Origin: Candidatus Omnitrophota bacterium
Lineage (GTDB): Bacteria > Omnitrophota > Gorgyraeia > JABMRN01 > RBG-13-46-9
Direction: 5' to 3'
DNA: 57,025 nt
Assembly (NCBI GenBank): GCA_024542975.1
Contig: JAMXCZ010000004.1
Span: forward strand, 1 to 57,025
The notes below the pieces were generated by a model. It was not told the DNA's origin and searched no databases. It saw only the letters and a program-made list of their open reading frames with translations. The position numbers were made by a program, and so were the translations under genes. Positions 45,649 through 56,262 of this stretch are shown one piece after another (position 1 is the first letter of the stretch; each line of letters opens with the position of its first letter).

Positions 45649-46674
45649 CTATTTATGCGGCTCGATTATTACTTTTATTGATTTTTTGGCTTCTGCTACA
45701 AGTTGAAAGCCCTGCGAAGCGTCTTTTAGTTTTAGTCTGTGTGTAATCAGCTTCTTGACCGGCACGCGGCCTGCGCGAATAAGTTCTATTGCCTCCCGGG
45801 CATCAGAGGGACTGTTGGCGTATGATGTCGTAAATGTTACTTCATTTCGCCAAAATTTGTCGACCTGAACCGGAAGTTCTACGCCGGGTTTCGTAGAAGC
45901 GAAAAATTGGACCGTTCCTCCGCGATCTACGCATTGGAGCGCCTGAACGAAAGCGGGGAGTGACCCGGTGCACACTATGACAACATCCGCGAGCTTGTCG
46001 TCGTTTGCTTCGCGGAGGTAAGAGGCAACGTCTTCGCGCGCATTTATCGCCGCATCTGCCCCGAATTTGCGCGCTACTCCGAGACGGTGTTCGTCGGTGT
46101 CCGTCGTAATTACGCGTCCGGCCCCCATGGCGCGCGCAAGCATAAGATGTAGAAGCCCAGAAATCCCGCTCCCCAGTATGAGCACGCTCTTGCCCGGCTC
46201 TACGCGCGCTATCCGCTGTCCGCGTATAACGCATGCCAGGGGCTCGACGAACGTGCCTTCCTCGTAGGAAACCCCATCGGGTAGCACAAATACACCCCGA
46301 TCTACGTTGATTTTGGGCACCCATATATATTCCGCAAATCCCCCGGGGAAATAATTCGTCGTATGCAAAGTCTCGCAGGCCGTGTGATGGCCTGCTAAGC
46401 AATAATGGCAGGTATTGCAGGGCACGTGGTGTGAGACAAAAACACGCTCGCCTACTTTGTAGCGCCGCACACCCTCTCCTACCTCAGTAATGTCACCCGT
46501 TATCTCGTGCCCAAGGACCCGCGGGGCTTTTTTAACACGATACCATTCGAGGGCATCGGTCCCGCAAATACCACTTGCCACCACTTTTACCACCAGCTCA
46601 CCCGGCCCGGCCTTTGGTGTAGGCATTTCTTCTAAGCGAATGTCGCTGTTGTTGTAATACATTGCTACATGCAT
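45649..46674 (-). CDS. Zinc-type alcohol/polyol dehydrogenase (MDR family)
   Basis: VVASGICGTDALEWYRVKKAPRVLGHEITGDITEVG, HHVPCNTCHYCLAGHHTAC. Confidence 0.92.
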   Translation of the reverse strand: MHVAMYYNNSDIRLEEMPTPKAGPGELVVKVVASGICGTDALEWYRVKKAPRVLGHEITGDITEVGEGVRRYKVGERVFVSHHVPCNTCHYCLAGHHTACETLHTTNYFPGGFAEYIWVPKINVDRGVFVLPDGVSYEEGTFVEPLACVIRGQRIARVEPGKSVLILGSGISGLLHLMLARAMGAGRVITTDTDEHRLGVARKFGADAAINAREDVASYLREANDDKLADVVIVCTGSLPAFVQALQCVDRGGTVQFFASTKPGVELPVQVDKFWRNEVTFTTSYANSPSDAREAIELIRAGRVPVKKLITHRLKLKDASQGFQLVAEAKKSIKVIIEPHK

Positions 46675-46678
46675 AATA

Positions 46679-47473
46679 CTATCGCGTATTCTTCACATGC
46701 TTAAATATGTTGTGGGCCTTCTTGACGCTGGTCCTCTCATGAATGAGAGCGTGTAAGGCGCGCGCCATGGCAACAGGGTGCGCATTTTGCCAAACGTTTC
46801 GTCCGAGATTCACTCCGATTGCGCCTTTTTTTAGCCCGTCATGGACAAATTTCAGTACTTGAAGCTCTGTATCGCATTTTGGTCCACCCGCTATAACAAC
46901 AGGCACAGGGCAACCCTCTACTACTTTCTCAAACCCGTCTTTGCACCAGTAGGTCTTTACGACACGCGCGCCAAGTTCCGCCGCAATACGGCACGCCAGC
47001 GCCAGGTACCGCGCCTCCATCTTCTCTGTCTCTCTTCCAACGGCGGTAATAGCCATCACGGGTATCCCGTAATTTTCGCATTCGTTTACAAGTTTTGCGA
47101 GATTCAAAAGCGTACGTTTCTCATAATCACTCCCCACAAATATGGAAATACCCACAGCGCTCGCATTAAGACGAATAATCTCCTCTATGGAAGTTGTAAG
47201 GCCTTCGTTTGCAAGGTCTTTCCCTGCCATACTCGTGCCGCCGGATACCCTCAATATTACAGGTTTCGCCCCTACAGCTTCAACGCAGGAACGCAAAACG
47301 CCCCTTGTGACAAAAAGGGCGTCGCAAAACGGAAGAAGCGGCTTTATCGTCTGGCCGGGTTTCTCAAGGCGATGTGTGGGCCCCTGGAAATACCCTTTGT
47401 CTATAGGTAGAAAAAAACATCTCCCATCAGGCTGTATGAGCCGGCTTAAACGGTTTTTAATTCCCCAGTCCAT
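46679..47473 (-). CDS. LsrF/DeoC-like class I aldolase
   Basis: CFFLPIDKGYFQGPTHRLEKP, VKTYWCKDGFEKVVEGCPVPVVIAGGPKC, GAIGVNLGRNVWQNAHPVAMARALHALIHE. Confidence 0.82.
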   Translation of the reverse strand: MDWGIKNRLSRLIQPDGRCFFLPIDKGYFQGPTHRLEKPGQTIKPLLPFCDALFVTRGVLRSCVEAVGAKPVILRVSGGTSMAGKDLANEGLTTSIEEIIRLNASAVGISIFVGSDYEKRTLLNLAKLVNECENYGIPVMAITAVGRETEKMEARYLALACRIAAELGARVVKTYWCKDGFEKVVEGCPVPVVIAGGPKCDTELQVLKFVHDGLKKGAIGVNLGRNVWQNAHPVAMARALHALIHERTSVKKAHNIFKHVKNTR

Positions 47474-47487
47474 TTGCGTACCTCCTT

Positions 47488-47694
47488 TTAATTTTCGGGC
47501 CTTACGATGAGATAGCCCTTATCTATCAGCCAGTGGTGAAACTGATATGTCGTATATTTACAGCTATCTTTGCAAATTGCCCGTATCTTCTCATACTCTT
47601 CGGAACCTTGCCCTGCAGCGTCTAACTTAAGCTGCACCGGGCATTTAACGCCCTTACAAAACTCCCTGCGCTTATAGTCTACGTAGCCATCCAT
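47488..47694 (-). CDS. Hypothetical small protein
   Basis: 68 aa, 4 Cys, directly upstream of aldolase. Confidence 0.5.
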   Translation of the reverse strand: MDGYVDYKRREFCKGVKCPVQLKLDAAGQGSEEYEKIRAICKDSCKYTTYQFHHWLIDKGYLIVRPEN

Positions 47695-47753
47695 GTCAAA
47701 AACCTTTCCCTCTCAATGAATATATTTATACCAAAGATTGGCGAGAAAAGCAA

Positions 47754-49643
47754 TTAAAGATACTTATCACTCCACCATTTGAGGACAAAAAGAAACCAAA
47801 GTTCGCGGTTATAATCAACGGGGCCGCGTTTATGCAGATTGAAAAGCCTTATCGCGCTATCGGTATTCACGAGGTCTTCTTTGCCTTTGCTTTTCATGCA
47901 ATCCATGAAAAGTTGCTGCAGCTTTTTATTCTTCTTAAACCACGGCCCTATAGGCACCTCAAAGCCCTTTTTGGAACGCGTATGAAGTTCTTTGGGAAGC
48001 AGGTTTTTTGCTGCCTTTAACAGGATATACTTACGCCTGTTTCCCCTTATCTTAAGGCTCCCGGACAGGGAAAACACCTCGCTTACCAGCCTATGGTCAA
48101 GAAATGGCACGCGAACCTCAAGCGAGGCGAGCATGCTCATTCTATCAACCTTTACGAGCATATCATCTACAAGGCTGATCTTTGAATCTGCATATGAACT
48201 TTTGTTTATCAAATCAGCTTTGGATCCTGTGAAATAGTTGCCTACCGCGTTAAATATCTCTTTTCCGCCCGCACCGTTATTAAGGTCAAAATTGACGACC
48301 TTCTTCTTCTCGCATTCGCTAAAATGCGTCATCCAGCTGATATGGCTATGGATATCGCCCCGGCCCATGCCGGTTGTCATTTTTTTCACACGCCTTTTGT
48401 GGCTGCCAAAAAGAGTGCTCTCAAAATCTTCCAGGGCGCGGCCAAAAAAAGTTCTGAGCAAGGCGCCTGATACGGACGGCAAAAATAAAGGATTCTTTTG
48501 CATTAACATCCCGATATATTTATTGTATCCGCCGAAAAGCTCATCTCCGCCGTCTCCCGATAAAGCGACTTTTACGTGTTTGCGCGTCGCCCTGGAAACA
48601 ATGAAGGTGGGCAGGCACGAAGAATCGGCAAATGGCTCGTCAAAAGAATCCAAAATATGCGGTACGCAATCGAGAATATCCTCATATTTTAATTTTATCT
48701 CCGTGTGCTCCGTATCGTACATTTCGGAAACTTTTTTCGCGTAAAATGTTTCGTCAAATTGCGGCTCATCCGGGAATCCGATAGTAAAGGTCTTGGGTTT
48801 TCTGGAGGAGGCTTTCGCCATAAACGCTACTATAAGAGACGAATCTATGCCACCGCTTAAAAAGGCGCCGAGCGGCACATCGCTTATGAGCCTTAAGCTT
48901 ATCGAATCGGAAAGTAGTCGGGTGATTTTTTCGCATGCCTCATCTTCGTTTTTATTATCGCCCGGTGTGAAATCCCAGTATTTCTTTATCGTAAAGTTTT
49001 TCGCCGGTATATTTAATTCCAGATACTCGGCGGGTTTAAGTTTTTTTATTCTTTTAAACGCCGTCCTGCCGAACGATATATATCCGAGGGATAAATATTC
49101 GGAAAGTGCGGTAAAGTCTAACTCTTTGTCAATATTTTCGCATTTCAGGATCGCCTTGATCTCCGAAGCAAACGCAAATTTTTCATTATCACGATAATAA
49201 TAGAGTGGTTTTATGCCTATCCTGTCTCTTGCAAGAATGAGTTTTTTTCTTTTTTTGTCGTATATGGAGAAAGCAAACATCCCGTTTAATTTATCCAGGA
49301 ACCCCATCCCCTCTTCCTCATAAAGATGAAGGAGGACTTCACCGTCGGAATTGGATTTAAATCTATGGCCTTTCCCCAAAAGCGCCTTTTTAAGCTCGAG
49401 GTAATTATATATTTCGCCGTTAAAGACAGCCCATACGGATCCGTCTTCGTTACTCATCGGCTCACGGGCAGATTCCGACAGGTCGATAATGCTTAAGCGC
49501 GAATGTGTAAGTCCCACCGGCCCGTCCGCATAGACACCGCGGTCGTCGGGGCCACGATGTAGAAGCGCCTGGCGCATTGATTCGAGCTCACCGGATTTGA
49601 CCGGCTCACTGTTTAAATTAATTCGACCCGCAATTCCACACAT
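47754..49643 (-). CDS. asnB: Asparagine synthase (glutamine-hydrolysing)
   Basis: MCGIAGRINLNSEPV (N-terminal Cys amidotransferase), LLHRGPDDRGVYAD, GAFLSGGIDSSLIVAFMAKA. Confidence 0.94.
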   Translation of the reverse strand: MCGIAGRINLNSEPVKSGELESMRQALLHRGPDDRGVYADGPVGLTHSRLSIIDLSESAREPMSNEDGSVWAVFNGEIYNYLELKKALLGKGHRFKSNSDGEVLLHLYEEEGMGFLDKLNGMFAFSIYDKKRKKLILARDRIGIKPLYYYRDNEKFAFASEIKAILKCENIDKELDFTALSEYLSLGYISFGRTAFKRIKKLKPAEYLELNIPAKNFTIKKYWDFTPGDNKNEDEACEKITRLLSDSISLRLISDVPLGAFLSGGIDSSLIVAFMAKASSRKPKTFTIGFPDEPQFDETFYAKKVSEMYDTEHTEIKLKYEDILDCVPHILDSFDEPFADSSCLPTFIVSRATRKHVKVALSGDGGDELFGGYNKYIGMLMQKNPLFLPSVSGALLRTFFGRALEDFESTLFGSHKRRVKKMTTGMGRGDIHSHISWMTHFSECEKKKVVNFDLNNGAGGKEIFNAVGNYFTGSKADLINKSSYADSKISLVDDMLVKVDRMSMLASLEVRVPFLDHRLVSEVFSLSGSLKIRGNRRKYILLKAAKNLLPKELHTRSKKGFEVPIGPWFKKNKKLQQLFMDCMKSKGKEDLVNTDSAIRLFNLHKRGPVDYNRELWFLFVLKWWSDKYL

Positions 49644-49660
49644 TATTCACTTCCTATTAT

Positions 49661-49703
49661 TAGGGACACAGCCCATTTTCTTTTTAAATGGGATGTGTCC
49701 CTA
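49661..49703. repeat. REP-like hairpin
   Basis: tagggacacagcccattt ... aaatgggatgtgtcccta. Confidence 0.6.
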
Positions 49704-49711
49704 TGTTTATA

Positions 49712-49801
49712 TGGCGGAGGAAGTAGGATTCGAACCCACGGTTCTCTTGCGAGAACAACGGTTTTCAAGACCGCCCGTTTAAACCACTCACGCATTCCTC
49801 C
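49712..49801 (-). tRNA. tRNA-Ser (anticodon TGA)
   Basis: Minus strand GGAGGAATGCGTGAGTGGTTTAAACGGGCGGTCTTGAAAACCG...GGTTCGAATCCTACTTCCTCCGCCA. Confidence 0.93.
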
Positions 49802-49805
49802 CCGA

Positions 49806-50468
49806 TTAACCGAATAGCCTATTAAAAAGTCCGAGATAAATATCTTTGGACAAAATGAATGTGTCCTTTGCGAACGCTGCGAATGATATACTTTTAAAAA
49901 TAAGGCTTAGTGTAAAAAGCATTATGAAAATGTTAGATGTGTATATCAGAAATACAGAAAACAAAAGCCCCGTTTTTACGATATCGGGCTGGCGCATTTT
50001 CATTACTTCTATCGTCATAAAGATGTGGAAACTCATCGTGAAGCCTATTAGAAACATAAATTCGTTGAAAAACCTTGATGCGCCGTATACTGCGGATATG
50101 CCCCAAAATACTGCTATTAGAAAAATCGTATGGATCGGCACAAAATAGGGGCTTAATCGTATGAAAACGTTCGACTTCGTAGTAGTTACGCTCCCGCCTG
50201 CCCGGGATATTTTGAATGACGTAACCTTTCCGCCGCATATCCACGCTGCCAGGACGTGCATAATCTCGTGGCCCAATGCGTAAATATACATGGGCTTCAT
50301 AAAAACTATGTGAAAGATCGGATAGGCGAAAAATCCTCCTATTAGCAAAAACGAGTTTGCGTTAAACAGGCTCAAAGCTTCCAGGCTCCGCAAAAAAGCC
50401 TTTGTGCAGGACATGACGACCGGAAAAAAAACTATCGCCGACAGTATTTTAAGCGCTTTTAATAACAT
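49806..50468 (-). CDS. Integral membrane protein with HExxH-like motif (putative M50-like metalloprotease)
   Basis: [22 protein letters not shown] and several TM segments. Confidence 0.6.
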   Translation of the reverse strand: MLLKALKILSAIVFFPVVMSCTKAFLRSLEALSLFNANSFLLIGGFFAYPIFHIVFMKPMYIYALGHEIMHVLAAWICGGKVTSFKISRAGGSVTTTKSNVFIRLSPYFVPIHTIFLIAVFWGISAVYGASRFFNEFMFLIGFTMSFHIFMTIEVMKMRQPDIVKTGLLFSVFLIYTSNIFIMLFTLSLIFKSISFAAFAKDTFILSKDIYLGLFNRLFG

Positions 50469-51726
50469 TGAGCCCGTCCATATAAGGCCTCAAGGCTTCC
50501 GGTATATTCACGCTCCCGTCTTTCGTCTGATGAACCTCCAGAATGGCAATTACAAGGCGCGCGAGCGCTACACCGGAACCGTTTAGCGTATGCACGTACT
50601 CCGGCTTCTTTCCGCCTTTGGATTTAAACTTTATGTTTGCCCTCCGCGCCTGGAAGTCCGTGAAATTGGAACAACTCGACACCTCAAGCCACTTCTTTAT
50701 GCCCGGCGCCCAGAGTTCTATGTCATAGCATTTGCTCGCAGCAAAACTCAAGTCCCCTGTACAAAGCTCGATAACCCTATAGGATAACTCCAGGGCCTGA
50801 ATTACTGTCTCGGCGTTATTTAAAAGTTTTTCGAGTTCATCGTATGAGGTCTCCGGCTTTACGAATTTAACAAGTTCAACCTTGTTAAATTGATGCACCC
50901 GCGTGAGGCCTTTTGTATCTTTTCCGTACGAGCCCGCTTCCCGCCTGAAACACGCCGTATATGCGGTATAGTATATCGGAAGCTCGTTCTCATCCAAAAC
51001 CTCGTTTGCGTGTATGTTGGTAACAGGCACTTCTGCCGTAGGGATAAGAAAGAGGTCGTCGTCTTTTAACTTATACATATCTTCCTCAAGTTTCGGCAGC
51101 TGGCCTGTTCCTATCATACTGCGCCTGTTTACAAGAAACGGAGGGAAGATCTCTGTATAGCCGTGTTTTTTTGTATGAAGGTCCAGCATAAAATTAAGCA
51201 GGGCCCTTTCAAGTCTTGCGCCAAGCCCTTTATACAACGCAAAACCTGTCCCCGATATCTTCGCAGCCCTTCCAAAATCGAGAATATTCAAATTTTCTCC
51301 TATTTTAACGTGTGTTTTTGCCTCAAAATCGTGTTTTAGCGGCTTTCCCCAGTCCCGTACGACCCTATTTGCCTCTGTTCCGAGGCCTATTTTAACTGAT
51401 TTATGGGGTAAATTTGGGACATTATACACAAAATCCTTGAATTTTTTGGTATTTTCCTCCACTTTGGCTTCAATTTTGGCTATTTTTTGGGAAGCTGCCT
51501 TCATGGAGGCTATTAACTCCTTCGGATTGGCCCTTTCCTTCATCATCTTGCCGATTTTGTCGGAAACTTTGTTCTTTTCTGCCTTCAGGGTCTCTACTTC
51601 CTTAAGAAGCTCGCGCCGCTCCTTATCGATGCGGAGAAATCCGTCCACATCCAGCTTAACATTTTTGTCCTTCGCGGCCTTTTTAACGATATCCGGGTTT
51701 TCCCGTATAAACTTAACGTCCAACAT
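50449..51726 (-). CDS. serS: Seryl-tRNA synthetase
   Basis: [73 protein letters not shown]. Confidence 0.96.
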   Translation of the reverse strand: MLDVKFIRENPDIVKKAAKDKNVKLDVDGFLRIDKERRELLKEVETLKAEKNKVSDKIGKMMKERANPKELIASMKAASQKIAKIEAKVEENTKKFKDFVYNVPNLPHKSVKIGLGTEANRVVRDWGKPLKHDFEAKTHVKIGENLNILDFGRAAKISGTGFALYKGLGARLERALLNFMLDLHTKKHGYTEIFPPFLVNRRSMIGTGQLPKLEEDMYKLKDDDLFLIPTAEVPVTNIHANEVLDENELPIYYTAYTACFRREAGSYGKDTKGLTRVHQFNKVELVKFVKPETSYDELEKLLNNAETVIQALELSYRVIELCTGDLSFAASKCYDIELWAPGIKKWLEVSSCSNFTDFQARRANIKFKSKGGKKPEYVHTLNGSGVALARLVIAILEVHQTKDGSVNIPEALRPYMDGLNVIKSA

Positions 51727-51739
51727 GATAATACCTCAT

Positions 51740-53209
51740 TTAACCTTTGAGAACTGCGAGCGGCCTCATCCTGGCTACGCGTTTCGCAATTCCTGCCCCA
51801 TGCACTACGTTGACTACTTCGTTTACGTCCTTGTATGCCTCGGGCGCTTCTTCCGCCAGGGTGCCGCGGCCTGCGGCCATTACAGCTATACCCTTTTCTG
51901 CAAGTTCCTGGGAAATGGACCTTCCCCTGCAGGCTGAAATCGCAGCCTTCCTGGACATGAGCCTGCCTGCCCCGTGACATGTGCTAAAAAACGTCTCTTC
52001 TGCTTTTTGTGTGCCTACGAGTAAAAATGAATTTCTTCCCATGTCACCCGGGACGATCACAGGTTGCCCGGTTTCCCTGTATTCTGCCGGGAGTTCCGGG
52101 TGGCCCGGGGGGAAAGCGCGCGTTGCGCCCTTCCTATGCACACAGAGAAGCCTTTCCTTACCGTCAATTGTATATTTCTCGAATTTTGCTATGTTGTGCG
52201 CAACATCGTAAACGAGGCTCATTCCAAGGTCTCTAAAACTTCTGTTGAAAAACTTTTCAAAAACTTCCCTGACAAGGTGCATAAGGCATTGCCTGTTATT
52301 CCATGCGTAATTTGCGGCGCACTTCATAGCCGCGATATATTCGCGGCCTTCCGGAGATTTGCAGGGCGCGCACGCAAGCTGCCTGTCCGGAACAGATATG
52401 CCGTATTTTTCGAGCGCCTTTCCCATGCCCTTCGAATATTCATCACATATCTGATATCCGAAACCACGCGAGCCGGAATGCAGCATTACGGTTATAAGGC
52501 CTTTTTCTATGCCGAATGCGCGCGCTGTGTTTTCATCATATATCTCGTCAACAAGTTGGACTTCTACAAAATGATTCCCGCTTCCGAGAGTCCCGGACTG
52601 CCTTTTTCCTCTTTCGTAGGCCCTGTCTGATATTATCGACGGATCTGCGCCTTCCATCCGCCCGTTTGACTCGGTATGTTCAAGGTCTTCGCTCGTACCG
52701 AACCCTTTACTGACAGCCCATTTGGCGCCACCCGTCAATATCTTCCGCTCTTCCTGCGCGCTCACCCTGATTTTCCCTTGAGAGCCAACGCCTGCGGGAA
52801 TTGCATTATAAAGAGCGGCTGCGAGGTCTTTTACCCGCGGTTTAATTTCCCTTTCCGTAAGATTTGTCCTTACGAGCCGGACGCCGCAGTTTATGTCAAA
52901 ACCAACACCGCCGGGCGAGATCACTCCGTCCTTTTCGACATCGGTCGCAGCCACGCCACCGATACAAAAACCGTATCCCCAGTGGATATCCGGCATTGCA
53001 AGCGAATTTTTCACGATGCCGGGAAGAGTGGCAACATTCGCCACCTGCTCGGCTGCCTTGTCGTGTTTTATGCCCTCGAGCAAAACTTTATCGGTGTAAA
53101 TAACACCATCGACACGCATACCTTCCTTGTAACTTTTCGGTATGCGCCATCTATAATCATCTATTTTTTCTAGCGTGCCCTGCCAGATCTGCATGTTATC
53201 GGCTTCCAT
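51740..53209 (-). CDS. rtcB: RNA-splicing ligase RtcB
   Basis: MPDIHWGYGFCIGGVAATD, GGVGFDINCGVRL, GTLGSGNHFVEVQ, HSGSRGFGYQICDEY. Confidence 0.96.
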   Translation of the reverse strand: MEADNMQIWQGTLEKIDDYRWRIPKSYKEGMRVDGVIYTDKVLLEGIKHDKAAEQVANVATLPGIVKNSLAMPDIHWGYGFCIGGVAATDVEKDGVISPGGVGFDINCGVRLVRTNLTEREIKPRVKDLAAALYNAIPAGVGSQGKIRVSAQEERKILTGGAKWAVSKGFGTSEDLEHTESNGRMEGADPSIISDRAYERGKRQSGTLGSGNHFVEVQLVDEIYDENTARAFGIEKGLITVMLHSGSRGFGYQICDEYSKGMGKALEKYGISVPDRQLACAPCKSPEGREYIAAMKCAANYAWNNRQCLMHLVREVFEKFFNRSFRDLGMSLVYDVAHNIAKFEKYTIDGKERLLCVHRKGATRAFPPGHPELPAEYRETGQPVIVPGDMGRNSFLLVGTQKAEETFFSTCHGAGRLMSRKAAISACRGRSISQELAEKGIAVMAAGRGTLAEEAPEAYKDVNEVVNVVHGAGIAKRVARMRPLAVLKG

Positions 53210-53269
53210 TTAATGGGTAAATTAGATTATAGTATACTCTATCGGGCTAGGCAAGAATAATTATCCCCA

Positions 53270-53794
53270 TCAGGGTTTTAGGAAGAGGCCGATCAGGGCT
53301 GCGGCGGTGATGATGAGGGCCGGGTGGACTTTTGTATAGGTAAAGAGGATGAAGGCGATCACTACGGTCAGGAAACCCTTAAGCTGGATAAGGTGGTTTA
53401 CGTTGATCAGCTTAAATGCGACTGCGATTATCAGCGCGAATACTACAAGGTGCAGCATGCCAAACGCGCTTTTTATTCTCGGGAGGTCTTTATATTTTGC
53501 GTATACGGCTGAGAGAAGAATGATCATGGCTGCCGGCGCAAAGAAATTTCCGAAATTTGCCACGATTACTCCCGGGATCCCCGCTATTTTATAACCCGTG
53601 TAAGTCGCAAATTTGATGGAAATCGCTCCCGGGAATACCCTCGAGAATCCCATGATATCCAAAAATTCTTCTTTTGCAAGCCAGCTGTATCGCTCAACCA
53701 CTTCCCGCTCTATCATGGGCAAAAAGGAATACGCGCCTCCTATCGAAAAAAGGCCTATCCTGAAAAAAGCGAGGAAGAGCCTTACCAATACCAT
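53270..53794 (-). CDS. Chromate transporter family protein, single-domain
   Basis: LFLAFFRIGLFSIGGAYSFLPMIEREVVERYSWLAKEEFLDIMGFSRVFPGAISIKFATYTGYKIAG. Confidence 0.88.
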   Translation of the reverse strand: MVLVRLFLAFFRIGLFSIGGAYSFLPMIEREVVERYSWLAKEEFLDIMGFSRVFPGAISIKFATYTGYKIAGIPGVIVANFGNFFAPAAMIILLSAVYAKYKDLPRIKSAFGMLHLVVFALIIAVAFKLINVNHLIQLKGFLTVVIAFILFTYTKVHPALIITAAALIGLFLKP

Positions 53795-53797
53795 GTG

Positions 53798-54352
53798 TTA
53801 CCCCTTTTTTTTATCGTACCCATTAAATGAGCTTATTTCTTCGAGTGATTTTCTCATCCTTAAAATCGGTTTATCTTCTTTGCGATATCCCATGGATATT
53901 ATTGCGTCTATTTTTTTGTTACGCGGCACTTTTAGAGCTTTTTTTACGGACTTCTCATCGAACCATCCGAGCCAACAGGTGCCTATGCCAAGCTCTGTTG
54001 CCTCGAGGATCAAGTGCTCGCAGGCAATCCCTATGTCCAGAAGGCAATAATTCGTACCTCTGAAATATCCTCCCATTTTGCTCGCAAATTTCTCTTTTTC
54101 CGAAACTACTACTATTAAAATAGGGGCGTTTTTTGCAAATTTATTTATCGAATATACGCCGGAGAAGGCCTTTTCGCATATCACCTTTAAAAGCTTGGGG
54201 TCATCTACGACAATAAATTGCCACGGCTGGCTGTTACAAGCGGACGGCGCAAGGCGCGCCGCCTCAATGCATTTTAAGAGGTCCTCTTTCGGTATCGGCT
54301 TATCGAGGTAAGTGCGGATACTTCTTCTTTTTTTTACGAGATCCAGAAACAT
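53798..54352 (-). CDS. Nitroreductase family protein
   Basis: MFLDLVKKRRSIRTYLDKPIPKEDLLKCIEAARLAPSACNSQPWQFIVV; ATG at 54352 preferred. Confidence 0.9.
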   Translation of the reverse strand: MFLDLVKKRRSIRTYLDKPIPKEDLLKCIEAARLAPSACNSQPWQFIVVDDPKLLKVICEKAFSGVYSINKFAKNAPILIVVVSEKEKFASKMGGYFRGTNYCLLDIGIACEHLILEATELGIGTCWLGWFDEKSVKKALKVPRNKKIDAIISMGYRKEDKPILRMRKSLEEISSFNGYDKKKG

Positions 54353-54357
54353 CGGGA

Positions 54358-54834
54358 TCAGTGCTCCTTTTCCAGCAACATATCCAGTCCGTGCGGAAGT
54401 TCCTCCAATATCGCTTCCAGTGACTCTTGGGCGCCTCTCTGACTTCCCGGAAGATTTATGACGAGGGTCTTGCCTCTTATGCCGGCTATACCCCTTGAAA
54501 GCATGGCGCGCTTGGTAATGCCGAGGCAAAGCGTGCGCATGGCCTCAGGAATTCCGGGAACTTCTTTCTCGATAACGTCTTTCGTTGCCTCCGGCGTAAC
54601 ATCGCGCCTGGTAAAACCCGTTCCTCCGTTAGTCAAAACGAGGTCTAATTTTAACTCATCGCAATAAGAAATGATCTTTTCCTTTATCATGTCCGGCTCA
54701 TCGGGAATGAGATCAAACTTTACCAGGTTGTATGGCAATTTTTTTACCAGGTTCTCCACTATTCTGCCCGTCTTATCTTCTCGTTCGCCTTTCGAGCACT
54801 TGTCGCTTATCGTTAAGATCGCTACTTTATACAC
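54358..54834 (-). CDS. MogA/MoaB family molybdopterin biosynthesis protein
   Basis: VAILTISDKCSKGEREDKTG, LVLTNGGTGFTRRDVTPEAT, LVINLPGSQRGAQESLEAI. Confidence 0.92.
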   Translation of the reverse strand: MYKVAILTISDKCSKGEREDKTGRIVENLVKKLPYNLVKFDLIPDEPDMIKEKIISYCDELKLDLVLTNGGTGFTRRDVTPEATKDVIEKEVPGIPEAMRTLCLGITKRAMLSRGIAGIRGKTLVINLPGSQRGAQESLEAILEELPHGLDMLLEKEH

Positions 54835-54864
54835 CTATTACCTCTCCTCCTTACAGCTTATAGC

Positions 54865-55308
54865 TTAAAGCTTACGGCTTCTTTCATACGTCCCGCTCTT
54901 TCCTCCTGATTTCTTAAGAAGCCTTACACCCGAGATGGTAGCCCCCCTATCGATGGACTTACACATGTCGTATATGGTGAGCGCAGCTACTGCCGTAGCC
55001 GTAAACGCCTCCATCTCCACGCCCGTTTTCGTCATCCCTTTTACGGTTGTAGTTATTCGTATACCGTTTTTCTCCAAAGAAAGCTCTACTCCGGCATATT
55101 CCAAAGGAATAGGATGGCAGAGAGGAATTAGTTGCGGCGTTTTTTTTGCCGCCAATATCCCCGCAAGGCGCGCCGCTTCCAAAACATTGCCTTTTATGAT
55201 TTTTTTCTTTTTTATGGCAAGTATGGTATCCGGTTTAAGACGGATTACGCCTTCTACCACAGCAATTCTTTCCGTTATGCTTTTCAATCCTATATCGATC
55301 ATTTTCAT
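54865..55308 (-). CDS. moaC: Cyclic pyranopterin monophosphate synthase
   Basis: TPQLIPLCHPIPLEYAGVEL, GVEMEAFTATAVAALTIYDMCKSIDRGATISGVRLLKKSGGKSG. Confidence 0.93.
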   Translation of the reverse strand: MKMIDIGLKSITERIAVVEGVIRLKPDTILAIKKKKIIKGNVLEAARLAGILAAKKTPQLIPLCHPIPLEYAGVELSLEKNGIRITTTVKGMTKTGVEMEAFTATAVAALTIYDMCKSIDRGATISGVRLLKKSGGKSGTYERSRKL

Positions 55309-55311
55309 AAG

Positions 55312-56262
55312 TTATCCTCCAACACTACACATATAGTCTTTTGCGCTTTCGAAATTTCTGTAGTCAACACACGTTTTAGCATTCATTTTCTCCGCAATGA
55401 GCTCCGCGATACCGGCATCCGCAACACCACGCCTCAATGGTTCCCTCAAAGACAAGCCGCCCGTCTCATAAAGGCATGCCTTGAGCTCCCCCGTAGAGGT
55501 AAGCCTCAATCTGTTGCAGTTTGCGCAATTATTTTCATCGGTTTTTATAAACCCGATAACTCCCCCGCCTTCGACTTCGTAATATCCGGCAGGCCCGGGG
55601 CCTACGTTTTCGGTCTTTTTTAAATTGAAGCGCCCGGCGCATATATCCATGATCTCCTTCAAAGGCACATGGCGATCCTCGCGCCATAAGGGCGTGGATT
55701 TCATAAATTCTATAAAGCGCAATACAAGGCCGTTTGATAAGGCAAATTTTACAAAGTCGATAATTTCGGTATCGTTTATTCCGCGCATTATGACAGTATT
55801 TAATTTTATCGAGCTAAACCCAGCCTTCTTTGACTTTTGGATCCCGCAGAAAACCTGATCGATGCAGTCGCTCCCCGTTATGGACTCAAATCTCGCCCTA
55901 TCCAGCGTGTCAAGACTTATGTTAATGCGTTTTACGCCTGCACGCCTTAAGTCTTCCGCGCAGGACGGCAAAGTTATCCCGTTTGTGGTAAGGGAAAGCT
56001 CTTCTATACCGTCTATTCCGGAAAGCAGTTCGACCAAATGGAGAAGGTTTTTCCTGACGAGAGGTTCACCGCCTGTTAAGCGGATTTTCTTTATGCCCAG
56101 GGAGACAAATACGTTAACCAACTTTAAAATTTCTTCAAAAGTTAATACTTCGCTGTGGCCTTTGTGTTTGATGCCGGCGCGCGGCATGCAATAGGCGCAT
56201 CTCAAATTGCACCTATCGGTAACCGACAACCGTAAATAATCGATACTTCTCCTATTTTTCAT
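55312..56262 (-). CDS. moaA: GTP 3',8-cyclase
   Basis: YLRLSVTDRCNLRCAYCMP, IRLTGGEPLVRKNLL, CANCNRLRLTSTGELKACLYE, C-terminal GG. Confidence 0.94.
   Translation of the reverse strand: MKNRRSIDYLRLSVTDRCNLRCAYCMPRAGIKHKGHSEVLTFEEILKLVNVFVSLGIKKIRLTGGEPLVRKNLLHLVELLSGIDGIEELSLTTNGITLPSCAEDLRRAGVKRINISLDTLDRARFESITGSDCIDQVFCGIQKSKKAGFSSIKLNTVIMRGINDTEIIDFVKFALSNGLVLRFIEFMKSTPLWREDRHVPLKEIMDICAGRFNLKKTENVGPGPAGYYEVEGGGVIGFIKTDENNCANCNRLRLTSTGELKACLYETGGLSLREPLRRGVADAGIAELIAEKMNAKTCVDYRNFESAKDYMCSVGG

Noticed and set aside
53270-53794. Truncated chrA
   Set aside because: Single-domain chromate transporters of this length are known; the ORF looks complete.
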